This document shows positions 34,207 through 45,500 of a stretch of DNA of 64,000 bases, piece by piece (position 1 is the stretch's first letter; the number at the start of each line of letters is the position of its first letter). The notes below the pieces were generated by a model, which saw nothing but the letters and a program-made list of their open reading frames with translations, ran no database searches and had not been told where the DNA came from. This DNA comes from Azolla caroliniana (Eukaryota; Polypodiophyta), in the NCBI GenBank assembly GCA_043228905.1, contig JBHGNT010000011.1, positions 17,360,001-17,424,000 of the forward strand. The letters run 5' to 3'. The position numbers and the translations under genes are program-made.

Positions 34207-34855
34207 TGTCGTGAAGAAAACCGTCCCCTAGAGCAATCGGTGCATAGCGCGCGTGAACCGGCTCTTCATGCGTGCGCGCCCCCTAATGTATATAATAGGG
34301 AATTAGGTACATAGGTATACCTTGGGTAGTTAGATTCGTTAGGTAGGAAGTTAATGAGGGAGACGAATCCCTTCTTGAAGCTATAAAGGAGAGGGAGACG
34401 CAGGGAGAAGGGGGGGGCATTAAGGAGGACGAAGTGCTGTTGAACCGTAACTGAACGCTTCTCCTCTGTTCGTTCTCCATCGCTCTTCTCTGCAGGTTTT
34501 CGGGAGGCTCGTGCTGCTTCGAGGAACACCCGTGTGCTTCCGGCAGCACCTCCATCCTATCTCCTTTCGTGCGCAGACGAACAAGCATCGACATCTGTTC
34601 GCCGGCCGGTTCGGTTGTAGCCGCTCGCGTGCTCTGTTGTTTATTTTGTTATTCGTTAATATACCAACATTCGTGTCTCTCTGTCTCTGTGTCCATTCGT
34701 GTCTTCTGCGTTGACGGGCCGTGCCCCTGTGTTCCTTTGCTCATACGCAACCGAGCGTCTCTCTCTTTCTCTTTCCCCTTCTATCACCTGCTCTTCGGTT
34801 CAAGACCCCGGTGGTCCCGCCTCGTTTCTCCATGCACACGCGTAGTAACGCGACA
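34207..34855 (+). repeat. Gypsy-1 3' LTR
   Basis: About 649 bases, beginning TGTCGTGAAGAAAACCGTCC and ending ACGCGACA. It aligns along its length with the two LTRs of Gypsy-2 (38049 and 41346), with several indels. Confidence 0.85.
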
Positions 34856-34925
34856 ACGTTGTCCCCTTTCACATTGGGATGGTCATTCCCACCCTTTTGA
34901 CTAGTCTTGCACTTAGTTTAATGCC
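34856..34925 (-). mobile_element. LINE-2 copy 1, part upstream of the Gypsy-1 insertion
   Basis: The minus strand gives LSARLVKRVGMTIP in one frame and NVKGDNV in the next, which leads into the zinc-finger piece left of Gypsy-1. A one-base shift lies between the two. The extent to the right is uncertain. Confidence 0.55.
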
Positions 34926-35496
34926 ATGGCTAGTGCCGATGTTGGGATGGGTATTTTTTCCGAAGTAGAGACAACGAGATAATGCTTGAGAACATGACAT
35001 ATTGAGGATGTTAAGTGTTGAATGGTGCCAAAGTCAACTCTTGCACCGTGGATGCTTGGTTTTTGCTCCTTTTGAATAATGTAGTACAATGTATTAGGGA
35101 AATAATGATGAGGAATTCTCCAAATGTGATATATGCCTAGACAAATCATATTTGGTCCATGGTCTTGAAATTGTGTTGGTAGGAAGATGTGAGCACAATA
35201 ACTTGGGGTTCATGGATAGTCATTTGTCGCTTATTGGGGCCTTTACTTAGGTTGAAAGAGAGGGTCTGACTTAGGATGGTCACACATATGAAACTGATGG
35301 TCTTCAAAAATGTTCTTCAAGAGTAAGATGTAGAGGAGCATATAAATATAGGTGATGGATTAGGTGTTAGGGTCATGTATGTCAAGGTCATGTATGAAGT
35401 TGTTCATGACCTTTAAACATGCAATTTTTGATAAGTTTTTTTGGGTAAGGCTTGCAAACCATGGCGAATTAAAGCTTAACAATGATTACATGACAA
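34926..35496. other. Spacer between LINE-2/Gypsy-1 and Copia-A
   Basis: AT-rich, no recognisable coding sequence. May include more decayed LINE sequence. Confidence 0.35.
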
Positions 35497-35821
35497 TGTT
35501 AGGATCTCGGTCCCTCCGGATGGGATACGAAGGCCCAACAACGGAAGACCCGGTGAGAACCGGATGTGGAGTATCCGGCAAGGAAGACCCGGTGAGAACC
35601 GGATGACGAGTACCCGGCAAGGAAGACCCGGTGAGAACCGGATGTTCTAGGCCCGGTGAGAACCTCTCATCGAATGGAAGGGACATATATGTAAATATGT
35701 TCTAGAGAGCCAGCTAGGGCTATATTTGTAAATAGCCCGAAAGTCATATTAGTATAAATATGACCTAGGGCAAACTTAGAAGACTATATATAGAGTTATT
35801 GGTGTAACTCCTGTACAGTGC

Positions 35822-35893
<72 letters not shown>

Positions 35894-36173
35894 TATACAG
35901 AGATTGTGTCTCTGCTGTAACCGCTGCCAGGCGAAGATTAAGAGAAAGAGGTCGTTGCCTCTGTGCTCTCTATTGTATTTTTGACATAGTGATAGTTTGG
36001 AGTCTGTGGGCTCCCGTGGTTTTTCCCTCTCGGGGTTTTCCACGTTAACATCCTGTGCATTCTCTTTTTCTGTTTGTGTAATTACCTCCATTCCCATTTC
36101 TTCTGTGTTTGATTGTCATCAAGTGATCTAAGCTTCGGTTGTGGCTGAAGATTATTCCGCTCATTTCTCGTCA
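35497..36173 (+). repeat. Copia-A 5' LTR
   Basis: 677 bases. Contains three tandem ~38-base units around GACCCGGTGAGAACCGGATG (about 35547-35660) and a (GA)n run of about 66 bases (35825-35890). A TATAAATATGACC-like stretch near 35753 may be the promoter TATA region. Confidence 0.9.
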
Positions 36174-36204
36174 AACTGGTATCACAGCGAAACGACACAG
36201 AAAA

Positions 36205-37059
36205 ATGGACGATTCGTTGGGAGGCATGTTCAAGCTCACCAGCTCCAACTACTCAGTGTGGAAGTCGAAGATGAGGGACATGCTCGTGGTCAAAGATCTT
36301 TGGTTGCCGGTTCAGTTCGGGGACAAGAGACCAGACAAAATCGACGCCACGATATGGGAGGTGATGCACATGAAGACAACGACGTACATATGGTGCTTCA
36401 TCGACATGATTCTATACAACAACTTCAATGGAGAGAGCAAGGCTCATGAGCTCTGGGAGAAGATCGACATTATGTTTCAAAACAAAAATGCTGTTAATCA
36501 GGTTTTGGTATTTCGAAAGCTAGTAAGGCTCCGGTACCAAGATGGCTCCAGCATGGCGGAGCACATGAATGCCTTCTAGGGGCTGATCCACTAGGCAACA
36601 TCATTGGAAGTACCTCTCGCCGATGAGGTACTAGCACTGCTACTGCTTGGATCCCTCCCAGATAGCTGGGAGACGTTGGTTGTCACTTTGGGCAACGCCG
36701 GGCCGGAAGGGAAACGGTTATCCCTAGCAAGAGTGAAGTCGAGTTTGCTAGATGAGGAGGCGCGTCGGAAAGACAAGGATACGAGCTCCGACTCCAAAGC
36801 GCTCCTTACCGAATTGAAACGAGGAAGACAAAGGAATCGTAGTCCCCAGAACCGGGAAAAGTCGGGGACACGGTCAAAGTCAAGGGGGAGGCCTACTTGC
36901 TTCTATTGCGGCAAGCCAGGACACTTCCAGAAGAACTGTCGGCACTTCCGAAAAGACAAGGAAATTGACGGTACCGATTCGAAGCAGACACCAGACCGGA
37001 ACGGTAAAGACCGGACCGGAAGGGAACGATGGCAATCACGACAAGTGAAGAAGAGTTGA
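36205..37059 (+). pseudogene. Copia-A gag
   Basis: Starts at ATG 36205 (MDDSLGGMFKLTSSNYSVWK), the usual SNY..W gag opening of copia elements, 32 bases after the 5' LTR. Two in-frame TAG stops at 36577-36579 and 36592-36594 break it. A CCHC zinc knuckle CFYCGKPGHFQKNC lies at about 36898-36939. It ends at TGA 37057-37059. The protease frame (starting near 37029) overlaps it in the -1 frame. Confidence 0.88.
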
Positions 37060-38048
37060 TGGTCATCACCGAGGAGAGTGAGTTGAACCTTGCCGGTGAC
37101 GAGACAACGTGGGTTGTCGATTCCGGCGCATAATTCCACCTTACCCCGAACCGGAAATGCTTCTCATCCTACACAACCGGTGATCACGGCTGTGTCCGGA
37201 TGGGGAATGAAGTTACATGCCCAATTGTCGGCATAGGAGACGTGTGGTTGACAACACCAACTGGATGCAAGCTACTGCTAAAGGATGTTCGACACGTTCC
37301 AGAGGTTCGACTGAACCTGATATCAACCGGTCGGCTAGATGATGAAGGCTACACGGGTAGCATCCGGAACAGAGTCATGAAATTCAGCAAAGGGAGCCTG
37401 ATAGTGGCTCGGGCCTGGAAGGTCAACACGCTGTACCTGATGAATGCCCGGTTATGCCCGGAAGAAGTGAATGTGGCTTCCGACACTGCCGATGAGTTGT
37501 GGCACAAGAGACTGTGTCACATGAGCGTGAAGGGGATGAAGAGGCTTGCCGATGACAACCTCATTCCGGTGAAGAACGTGCATCTTGAGAGGTGCACCGA
37601 CTGCCTAGCCGGTAAACAAAACCGGACCTCCTTCAGATCAAGGCCACTGATGAGACATAATGCACCATTGGAGTTGGTGCATACCGATGTGTGTCAAGTG
37701 GACACGAAGTCCCATGCCGGAGCACAGTACTTCGTGACGTTCATAGATGACCACAACAAGAGGCTGTGGGCGACACCGTTGAAGACGAAGGATCAGGTGT
37801 TATCCGTCTTCAAGGAGCTCCACGCAAGAGTGGAAAGAAAAACCGGACGGAAGCTGAAGGCGGTTCGAGGAGATAACGGAGGAGAATACCGAGGGTAGTT
37901 CGAGGAGTACTGCCGCTCGAAGGGAATCCGGCTCGAATTTACCGTGTCGAAGACGCCGGAACTAAACGGGCTAGCCAAGAGGATGAACCGGACCATAATG
38001 GAGAGGGTCTGGAGTATATGCTAGCACATGCTAAACTACCCAAGACGT
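37029..38048 (+). pseudogene. Copia-A protease and first part of integrase
   Basis: Protease active site WVVDSGA at about 37110-37130 is followed at once by TAA (37131). The GAG-pre-integrase region (LWHKRLCHMSVKGMKRL, then a CTDCLAGKQ zinc-binding element) leads into the integrase core (LVHTDVCQVD, FVTFIDDHNKRLWA, VRGDNGGEY). Stop TAG at 37896-37898 and a frameshift follow. The reading stops at 38048 where Gypsy-2 is inserted. Confidence 0.87.
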
Positions 38049-38711
38049 TGTTGTGAAGAAAACCGTCCCCAGGCGCAAACCGTGTATAGCGTGTGTGAAC
38101 CGGCCCTTACACGTGGGCACGCCCCTTGTTGTATAGTAGATAGGTAGGCACAAAAGTCAAATCCTAGGTAGCAATATTCTATAGGGAGAATCGAGGAGTA
38201 TCTCTGTCCGAAAGGACAGAGAATTAATGTGATGTAAACGGGTGAAAACGGTCTCCCTCCTTGAGCTATAAAAGAGAGGGAGACGGGGAGAGAAGGTATC
38301 ACGCGCTAGAGGGGACGAAGTGCTGTCGGACTGGGACCGAGCTCTTCTCCTCTATCGTTCTCTATAGCTTTCTTTGCGCAGGTTCTCGAGAGGCTGATTT
38401 TGCTCCGTGGAACACCCATGTGCTTCCGGCAGAATCTCCATCTTGCTCCCCTGTGTGCGTGGGTGATCAGGCGTCGGCACCCGTCTCGCCGACCTGATCG
38501 GCTGTAACCGTTCGAGTCATCTGCATACATATATTTATACACGCGTTCTTATACTCTATCTCCTGCCCAACTGGTGTCTCTTGTGTTGATTGGGCTGTGC
38601 TCCCGCGCGCTTCTTTGTCTATCCATGTGTGAGCGTGTCTCTCTCTTTCCCTTTTCTCACCTATTCCTCGGTCCAAGACCCCTGTGGTCCCGCCTTGTTC
38701 TCCACGCACGC
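38049..38711 (+). repeat. Gypsy-2 5' LTR (3' end deleted)
   Basis: Begins TGTTGTGAAGAAAACCGTCC. Matches 41346-~42008 with few substitutions (for example CTGTCCG versus CTGTCTG), then breaks off at CACGC where the other LTR continues to GCGACA. Confidence 0.9.
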
Positions 38712-41269
38712 TTTATTCAAGGCCTTCACCGAAAGGTTGATTTACTCGGTCGGTGATCTCTACTCGGGGTACGATCAGTTCCAACTAGCCATAGAGAGCA
38801 GAGACATCACGACAATGCGAACTCCTCTCGGCCTAGTACGGATGTGTACCCTACCGCAAGGAGGGACGAACTCGGTGGCTCACATGGTGAACGCAATGAA
38901 CAAGGTGTTGAGGGATTGTATTCCGAACATCACCATGCCGTTTTTGGACGACGACCCGATCAAGGGATGCCCGGTGGAGGAAAGGGACGAGACGATCGGA
39001 CCGGACGGGTGCTGGAAATTCGTAGCAACGCACATCGATGACTGCGAAAGGGTGCTGCAGAGGTTAGAGGGCGCGAGGCTCACCTTCTCCGGGGAAAAAT
39101 CGGCCTTCGGGCAATCAGAGATCATGGTCTTCGGGCACCTATGCGGGCCGTACGACCGGAAACCGTCTCCGGCTAAGGTAGAAGCCATCTCCGCGATGAA
39201 GCCCGACTGTAGCTCGATCACGGAGGTTCGGAGGTTCTTGGGAGCATGCGCGTTCTACCACATATGGATCCCGCATTACGCCCATGTCGCGGAGCCGTTA
39301 TACGGGTTGCTGAGAAAGGGGTGAAAATTCGAGTGGAGAGACGAGCATACGGAGTCTGTCCAGAAGATGAAGGAAGCACTTGCCGCGGCTCCGGCGCTCC
39401 GAAAGGCTGTCTACGGAAAGAGCACTCCAATTTACGTAACGGTAGACACGAGTCCGACCGGGATCGGATGGGTCGTCAACCAAGAGGACGAACGACATGC
39501 GTTTCCCGATCCGGTTCGGCGCGAAGGTCCTCAGCGAGCGACAACGAGGATACGCCCAGGTTAAACGCGAGCTCAGGGGTATCGTTTCGGCGGTAAAGGC
39601 CGATAAAGACTACCTGATCGGGATAGAGGTAATTATCGAGACGGACTGCCTGCCAATTCTTGGCATGGTTTCCGGATGCGCGACGCCAGACCTGGCAATG
39701 CTCAGGTGGATAGCGTACATCAAGTCCCTGAATCCGGAAATACGGCACATTTCCGGGAAAGACAATGCCATGGCCGACATGCTTTCAAGGGCGAGGTTCG
39801 AAAACGAGGGCGGCATGGTTTCGGAGGACGAGGAAGTCGGCGTGGACTTCTTCGAGGTGGCTCACGTAACAACCGGCAGGAAATGCACTCCAACGCTTAA
39901 CGATTTCGACGAGAGCAAGTACAACGGGGAGTGGCTGCAGATCGGCGGGTTCCTAAAAACAATGACACCGGATGCGGCATGGACAACGGATGAGGCCAAC
40001 CGGATTCGGAAGAAAGCCTACCGATTCTTTCTCCGGGACGGGTACATATGGAAGCACCCGAAGAAGAGGAACGACATCCCGCTCCGAGTGGTGGTGAAGA
40101 AGGAGGAACAAGAGGATTTCCTAGCGGCGTACCATGATAGTCCTTGGGCTAGACACCGTGGAACGTGGGCCACGTTTGAAAAGCTAAAGGGGAAGTACTG
40201 GTGGCCGGGACTATACCGGGATGTGCATCGGTTCGTGACGACTTGCGAAAGCTGTCAGGTGCACTCCATGATCCGACACCGGGACGAGCTTCACCTGACC
40301 TACCCTCCGACCGTCCACTTCAAGTGGATGGTGGATTTGGTGACGATGCCAATGGGGATAGGGCAGATGCGGTATCTGTTGCTGGCTCGAGAGGATCTAA
40401 CGAACCAGGTTGAAGGCCGAGCCCTGCAGAACAAGACGACTGTAGCCGTGTGCCGGTTTTTGATTGAGGACGTGGTATGTCGATACGGGTGCGTAAGGAA
40501 GATCGTGGCTGACCGTGGTGAGTTGGACGCAGAAGAGGCCGAAGAGCTGTTCGACCGGCTAGGAGTAAAACTTTCGCTCACCACAACGTACAATCCGGAG
40601 GCGAATGGGAAGGTAGAGCGCGGACACGGGCCGATTGTCAAAGCGCTAGTACGGGCGTGCGGAGGCCAAGTCGAGAACTGGCCAAGGCTGCTACCATATG
40701 CCTTGTGGGCGGACCGGACTACGCACAGTTCGGTGACCGGGTTCATGCTGGCAAAGCTTATGTTCGGACAGAAGCCGATCATGCCAACAGAGTGAACGAT
40801 CTCCTCGTGGGCCACGGTGGACTGGAGGGATGAGATGAGCCGGGAGGAACTGTTGGCGGCGCGGATTCGACAGCTCGAGCGGAGGCTGGAGGACGTAGAG
40901 CGAGCCGCGGAGAAACTTCGGGTAGCGAGGATAAGGAACAAAGCCCGGTTTGACCGAACACACCGGCTCCGGCCAAGGAAGATCGAGGAAGGCGACTGGG
41001 TGCTAGTCTATGATAGCAGCCTCGACAATCAGCACAGGGCCACGCAGAAGTTTGCGAGGAGGTGGTTCAGGCCTTACCTAGTAACATGCGCCAACGACAA
41101 TGGGACGTACCATCTTGCGGAGCTCGACGGTACGAGAATGGCGATACTGGTAGCGGGGAAGAGGATCAAAGCGTTCAAGAAACGACACGACGGTGAGCCG
41201 GAGCTAGGGGGCATGGACAACAACGACGAGCAGCCCGAGGCGGAGGACGAACCGGTGAACGAGGAATAA
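38712..41269 (+). pseudogene. Gypsy-2 partial pol (RT, RNase H, integrase)
   Basis: RT from mid palm: DLYSGYDQFQLAI, TPLGLVRMCTLPQGGTNSV, active-site block MPFLDDDPIKG (about 38935-38967), then RRFLGACAFYHIWIPHYA. RNase H: YVTVDTSPTGIGW, ETDCLPILGM, HISGKDNAMADMLSR. Integrase: H2C2 finger HRGTWATFEKLK..TTCESCQVH, D of WMVDLVTM, D of ADRGELD, E of NGKVERGH. Defects: TGA at 39322-39324, a frameshift between about 39430 and 39500, TGA at 40794-40796. C-terminal stop TAA 41267-41269. Very similar to Gypsy-1 where they overlap. Confidence 0.9.
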
Positions 41270-41345
41270 AAGCAAGGACCAGTTTTCTCCAGTAGGAACC
41301 CGATTTTGGCGCATACCGGTGGATGCGCGGTTAGGTGGGGGCAGA

Positions 41346-42024
41346 TGTTGTGAAGAAAACCGTCCCCAGGCGCAAACCGTGTATAGCGTGTGTGAACCGG
41401 CCCTTACACGTGGGCACGCCCCTTGTTGTATAGTAGATAGGTAGGCACAAAAGTCAAATCCTAGGTAGCAATATTCTATAGGGAGAATCGAGGAGTATCT
41501 CTGTCTGAAAGGACAGAGAATTAATGTGATGTAAACGGGTGAAAACGGTCTCCCTCCTTGAGCTATAAAAGAGAGGGAGACGGGGAGAGAAGGTATCGCG
41601 CGCTAGAGGGGACGAAGTGCTGTCGGACTGGGACCGAGCTCTTCTCCTATGTCGTTCTCTATAGCTTTCTTTGCGCAGGTTCTCAAGAGGCTGATTCTGC
41701 TCCATGGAACGCCCGTGTGCTTCCGGCAGAATCTCCATCTTGCTCCCCTGTGTGCGTGGGTGATCAGGCGTCGGCACCCGTCTCGCCGACCTGATCAGCT
41801 GTAACCATTCGAGTCATCTGCATACATATATTTATACACGCGTTCTTATGCTCTATCTCCTGCCCAACTGGTGTCTCTTGTGTTGATTGGGCTGTGCTCC
41901 CGCGCGCTTCTTTGTCTATCCGTGTGTGAGCGTGTCTCTCTCTTTCCCTTTTCTCACCTATTCCTCGGTCCAAGACCCCTGTGGTCCCGCCTTGTTCTCC
42001 ACCCACGCGTGTAATAACGCGACA
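41346..42024 (+). repeat. Gypsy-2 3' LTR
   Basis: 679 bases, TGTTGTGAAG...GCGACA. Complete, follows the polypurine tract, bordered on the right by ACGTTTTGGG of Copia-A. Confidence 0.9.
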
Positions 42025-44197
42025 ACGTTTTGGGCTGAGGCGTTGTCGACAACGACGTATGTGATAAACAAATCACCCTCAGGGCCCTTGGATGGAGACA
42101 CGCCGCAAAAGGTGTGGACCGGTAAGGAAGTGTCCTACCGGCATTTGAAGGTGTTCGGGTGTCTCGCGTACGTGCATGTTGCTAAGGATCAGAGAGGAAA
42201 GTTGGATCCAAAGACCCGGCCATGCATATTCCTCAGATACTGCGATGATGAGTTCGGCTACCGAGTGTGGGATCCGGTTGACAAGAAGGTTTTCCGGAGC
42301 CGAGATATTATCTTCATGGAGGACAAGACTCTTGCCGACTGGGAGTTGGAGAAGAAGATAATGAACTCCGATGAGATTCGGACCCACCCGGCTAAGAGCC
42401 GGTTGACACTCGAGGAACTAGCCGGTTACTGTGAGGATACCGAACCGGCAGAAGAAGAAGTAGAGGAAGCTGAAACCGGAACCGGCCAAGACCCCGAATC
42501 AGATTCGAATGAAGAACAAATAGAGGAGCCGGTTGCCGAAAGCCAAAGACGGAGATATCCTCTCAGAGAGAGAAGCCCCCCCCGGAGATTTCCGGATGCA
42601 GAGATGTGTTTCTGACCGATGAGGGGGAGCCAGAAAGCTTCGAAGAAGCGAAGGATGACACCCATAGCCGCAAGTGGTTGAGTGCCATGCAAGAGGAGAT
42701 GGATGCCTTGCACAAGAACCACACGTATGAATTGGTGGAGTTGCCGAAAGGAAGGAGGGCACTCCGAAACAAGTGGGTGTACAAGTTGAAACTGGGAGGT
42801 GCCGGCAACCCTCCAAGGTACAAAGCCAGGATCGTGGTGAAGGGGTTCCAGTAGAAGAAAGGCGTGGACTTCGACGAGATATTTGGCCCGGTAGTAAAGA
42901 TGACTTCCATCCGGACGGTGCTGAGCATAGCGGCAAGCATGGACCTCGAGGTAGAGCAGTTAGACGTGAAGACGGTGTTCCTCCACGGCGACCTCGAAGA
43001 GGAGATCTACATGCACCAATCGGAGGGATTTGTGAAGAAAGGGCAGGAGCACCTGGTTTGCCGGTTAAAAAAGAGCCTCTAGGGGTTGAAGTAGGCTCCC
43101 CGACAATGGTACCGGAAGTTTGACTCCTTCATGACCGATGAAGGGTACCACAAGACGCAGGCCGATCATTGCGTATTTGTGAAGAAGTTCAAAGGTGGAG
43201 ACTTCCTGATACTCCTCTTGTACGTGGACGACATGTTGATCGTCGGACGAGACCAAGTCAAGATATGGATGCTGAAAAAGGCCCTGAACCAGACCTTCTC
43301 TATGAAAGACTTGGGTCCAGCAAGACAGATGCTGGGGATGCATATCATCCGGGACCGGCCAATGAAGCAATTGTGGCTGTCACAAGATAAGTACGTGACA
43401 AAGGTGCTTCAACGGTTCAATATGTCAGATGCGAAACCGGTCGGATCGACACTTCCGACAAACTGCAGGTTATCCGGTAAGTAAAGCCCGAAGACGAAGG
43501 CAACGAAGGTGGATATGATGAAGATACCATATGCCTCTGCCGTCGAGAGCCTAATGTACGCAATGGTGTGTACCGACCGGATATCGGATATGCAGTCAGA
43601 ATGGTGAGCCGGTTTATGAGCAATCCCGGCAAGGAGCACTCGAATGCGGTAAAATGGATACTCCAATACTTGAAAGGCACCTCAAGTATGTGTCTCCGAT
43701 TCGGCTCCGGTAAACCCCAACTTGAAGGTTTCACCGATTTGGATATGTCGGCTGATGCGGATACCAACCGGTCAACATCCGGATATGTCATGACATATGC
43801 GGGGGGGGCTGTTTCGTGGCAATCGAGGTTGCAGAAGACGATTGCGTTGTCAACCATGGAAGCGGAGTACATGGCGGCTGTGGAAGCCGGCAAGGAAATA
43901 CTATGGATGAAGGACTTCATCGAAGAGCTAGGGATCCGGCAAGAGGAATATCGGCTCTATTGCGACAGCCAAAGTGCCATCCACCTTGCGAAGAACGCAA
44001 CGTATCATTCCAGGACAAAGCACATCCAGCGAAGGTACCACTGGATTCGGGAGTGAGTAGAAGACCGAGAGTTCGTGCTGACGAAGATCCACACGGAGGA
44101 GAACGGGTCGGATATGCTGACCAAGGTGCTGACGCCCGACAAGCTAGACGCATGCCGGAAGCAGATCAGATTGACAAGGCATCCCAGGCCGGAGTGA
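42025..44197 (+). pseudogene. Copia-A rest of integrase, reverse transcriptase, RNase H
   Basis: Resumes at FWAEALSTTTYVINKSPS, the integrase C-terminal region, with VFGCLAYVHV and the KTRPCIFL block after it. RT follows a frameshift near 42610: WLSAMQEEMDALHKNHTYEL, NKWVYKLK, active site YVDDMLIVG (43221-43247). RNase H: MEAEYMAAVEAGKEILWMKD and RTKHIQRRYHWIRE. Stops at 42852-42854, 43080-43082, about 43092, 43482-43484 and 44054-44056. Ends with TGA at 44195-44197 beside the polypurine tract. Confidence 0.9.
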
Positions 44198-44207
44198 AGG
44201 GGGAGTT

Positions 44208-44852
44208 TGTTAGGATCTCGGTCCCTCCGGATGGGATACGAAGGCCCGACAACGGAAGACCCAGTGAGAACCGGATGTGGAGTACCTGGCAACGGAAGAC
44301 CCGGTGAAAACCGGATGTAGAGTACCTAGAACCGGATGATGTAGACCTGGTGAGAACCAGATGTTGCAGGCCCGGTGAGAACCTCTCATCGGATGGAAGG
44401 GACATATATGTAAATATGTTCCAGAGAGCCCACTGGGGCTATATTTGTAAATAGCCCGAAAGTCATATTAGTATAAATATGACCTAGGGCAAACTCAGAA
44501 GACTATATATAGAGTTATTCGTGTAACTCCTGTACAGTGCGTAAGAGAGAGAGAGATATATATATATATATATATACAGAGATTGTGTCTCTGTTGTAAC
44601 CGCCGCCAGGTGAAGATTGAGAGAAAGAGGTTGTTGCCTTTGTGCTCTCTGTTGTATTTTTGATATAGTGATAGTTTGGAGTCTGTGGGCTCCCGTGGTT
44701 TTTCCTTCTCAGGGTTTTCCATGTTGTCATCCTGTGCATTCTCTTTTTCTGTTTGTGTAATTACCTCCATTCCCATTTCTTCTGTGTTTGATTGTCATCA
44801 AGTGATCTAAGCTTCGGTTGTGGCCGAAGATTATTCCGCTCATTTCTTGTCA
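44208..44852 (+). repeat. Copia-A 3' LTR
   Basis: 645 bases. The microsatellite in this LTR is only a short (GA)n followed by (TA)n (44545-44575), and the GGTGAGAACCGGATG tandem units are fewer or more diverged than in the 5' LTR. Confidence 0.9.
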
Positions 44853-45456
44853 GACAGAAATGAAGCTTAAGAGCCCTATAAGTGACTTTCATACTCCTTT
44901 ACATTGTTTAGACCCTTTCACACTATAGTGGCCGATAAGTCTTTGTCTTTCTTCCTTTTTGGTCTCTCTCTTTTCTTTTCTTTTTTCAAAACTACACCTT
45001 AGTTTCCATTACCAATCCAATAGGCATATACAAAGCCTACACTCTAGTGGAGGTTAAGATAGCAGAGACAAAAGGTTATATCCCCCACTATGTCATAAGG
45101 TAAAACAAACTTTTTAGTTTATTATGCTTAGATCTATCCCTTTAGCACCAATGTCAATGTGGCATTGGAAAGTCATGGCAAGTGCAACATGAGGCCGCAA
45201 GTACATAACAACTTTGGAACGTTTTTGTGAGCCTCCCCACCTAGTACAACCTCGTGTTAGTTGCCATCGTGGATGTGGTTGGTGGTTTCCTACTCCATTG
45301 TGGTTGTGGTATGATGATCGAGTTGTTAATTGGTCACATCAAAGTTGCTCAAATCATAGTATCTTTCAACATTTTTATAAAAGCTATGTCGATGAATGTG
45401 TGGGGGCTTACCACTCTCTACCTTATTACAATTAGACACACACACACACACACACA

Positions 45457-45500
<44 letters not shown>

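Larger units (their letters stand above)
32855..34855 (+). mobile_element. Gypsy-1: 5'-truncated Ty3/gypsy element inserted in LINE-2
   Basis: Only the last part of pol (32855-34163), the spacer with polypurine tract (GGTTAGGTGGGGGCGGA, 34190-34206) and the 3' LTR (34207-34855) remain. The right border is ..ACGCGACA then ACGTT. The left border is an abrupt change from LINE-2 to pol sequence at about 32855, with no LTR. LINE-2 coding sequence resumes in a compatible frame on the far side (minus-strand NVKGDNV at 34856-34876 leading into HCVECP at 32853), showing that this is an insertion. The GC content is visibly higher than the flanks. Confidence 0.85.
38049..42024 (+). mobile_element. Gypsy-2: Ty3/gypsy element nested in Copia-A integrase
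   Basis: LTRs 38049-~38711 and 41346-42024, nearly identical over most of their length. The insertion is flanked by ACGT (38045-38048 and 42025-42028), and removal of one copy restores continuity of the Copia-A integrase frame, which confirms nesting. The 5' LTR lacks its last ~15 bases and is joined directly to mid reverse transcriptase, so primer-binding site, gag, protease and the start of RT are deleted. Polypurine tract GGTTAGGTGGGGGCAGA at 41329-41345. High GC relative to flanks. Confidence 0.92.
35497..44852 (+). mobile_element. Copia-A: Ty1/copia element, interrupted by Gypsy-2
   Basis: LTRs 35497-36173 and 44208-44852, both starting TGTTAGGATCTCGGTCCC and ending GTCA. Primer-binding site TGGTATCACAGCG at 36177, complementary to initiator Met-tRNA with a mismatch. 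Polypurine tract GTGAAGGGGGAGTTT just before the 3' LTR. Flanking target sites are GACAA (35492-35496) and GACAG (44853-44857), a 4/5 match. Domain order is gag, protease, integrase, reverse transcriptase, RNase H, as in Ty1/copia. The integrase is split by Gypsy-2 (38049-42024). Numerous in-frame stops. Confidence 0.93.

Noticed and set aside
42499-42940. Cysteine/proline-rich minus-strand frames in Copia-A
   Set aside because: Antisense of the reverse-transcriptase region; no independent motif.
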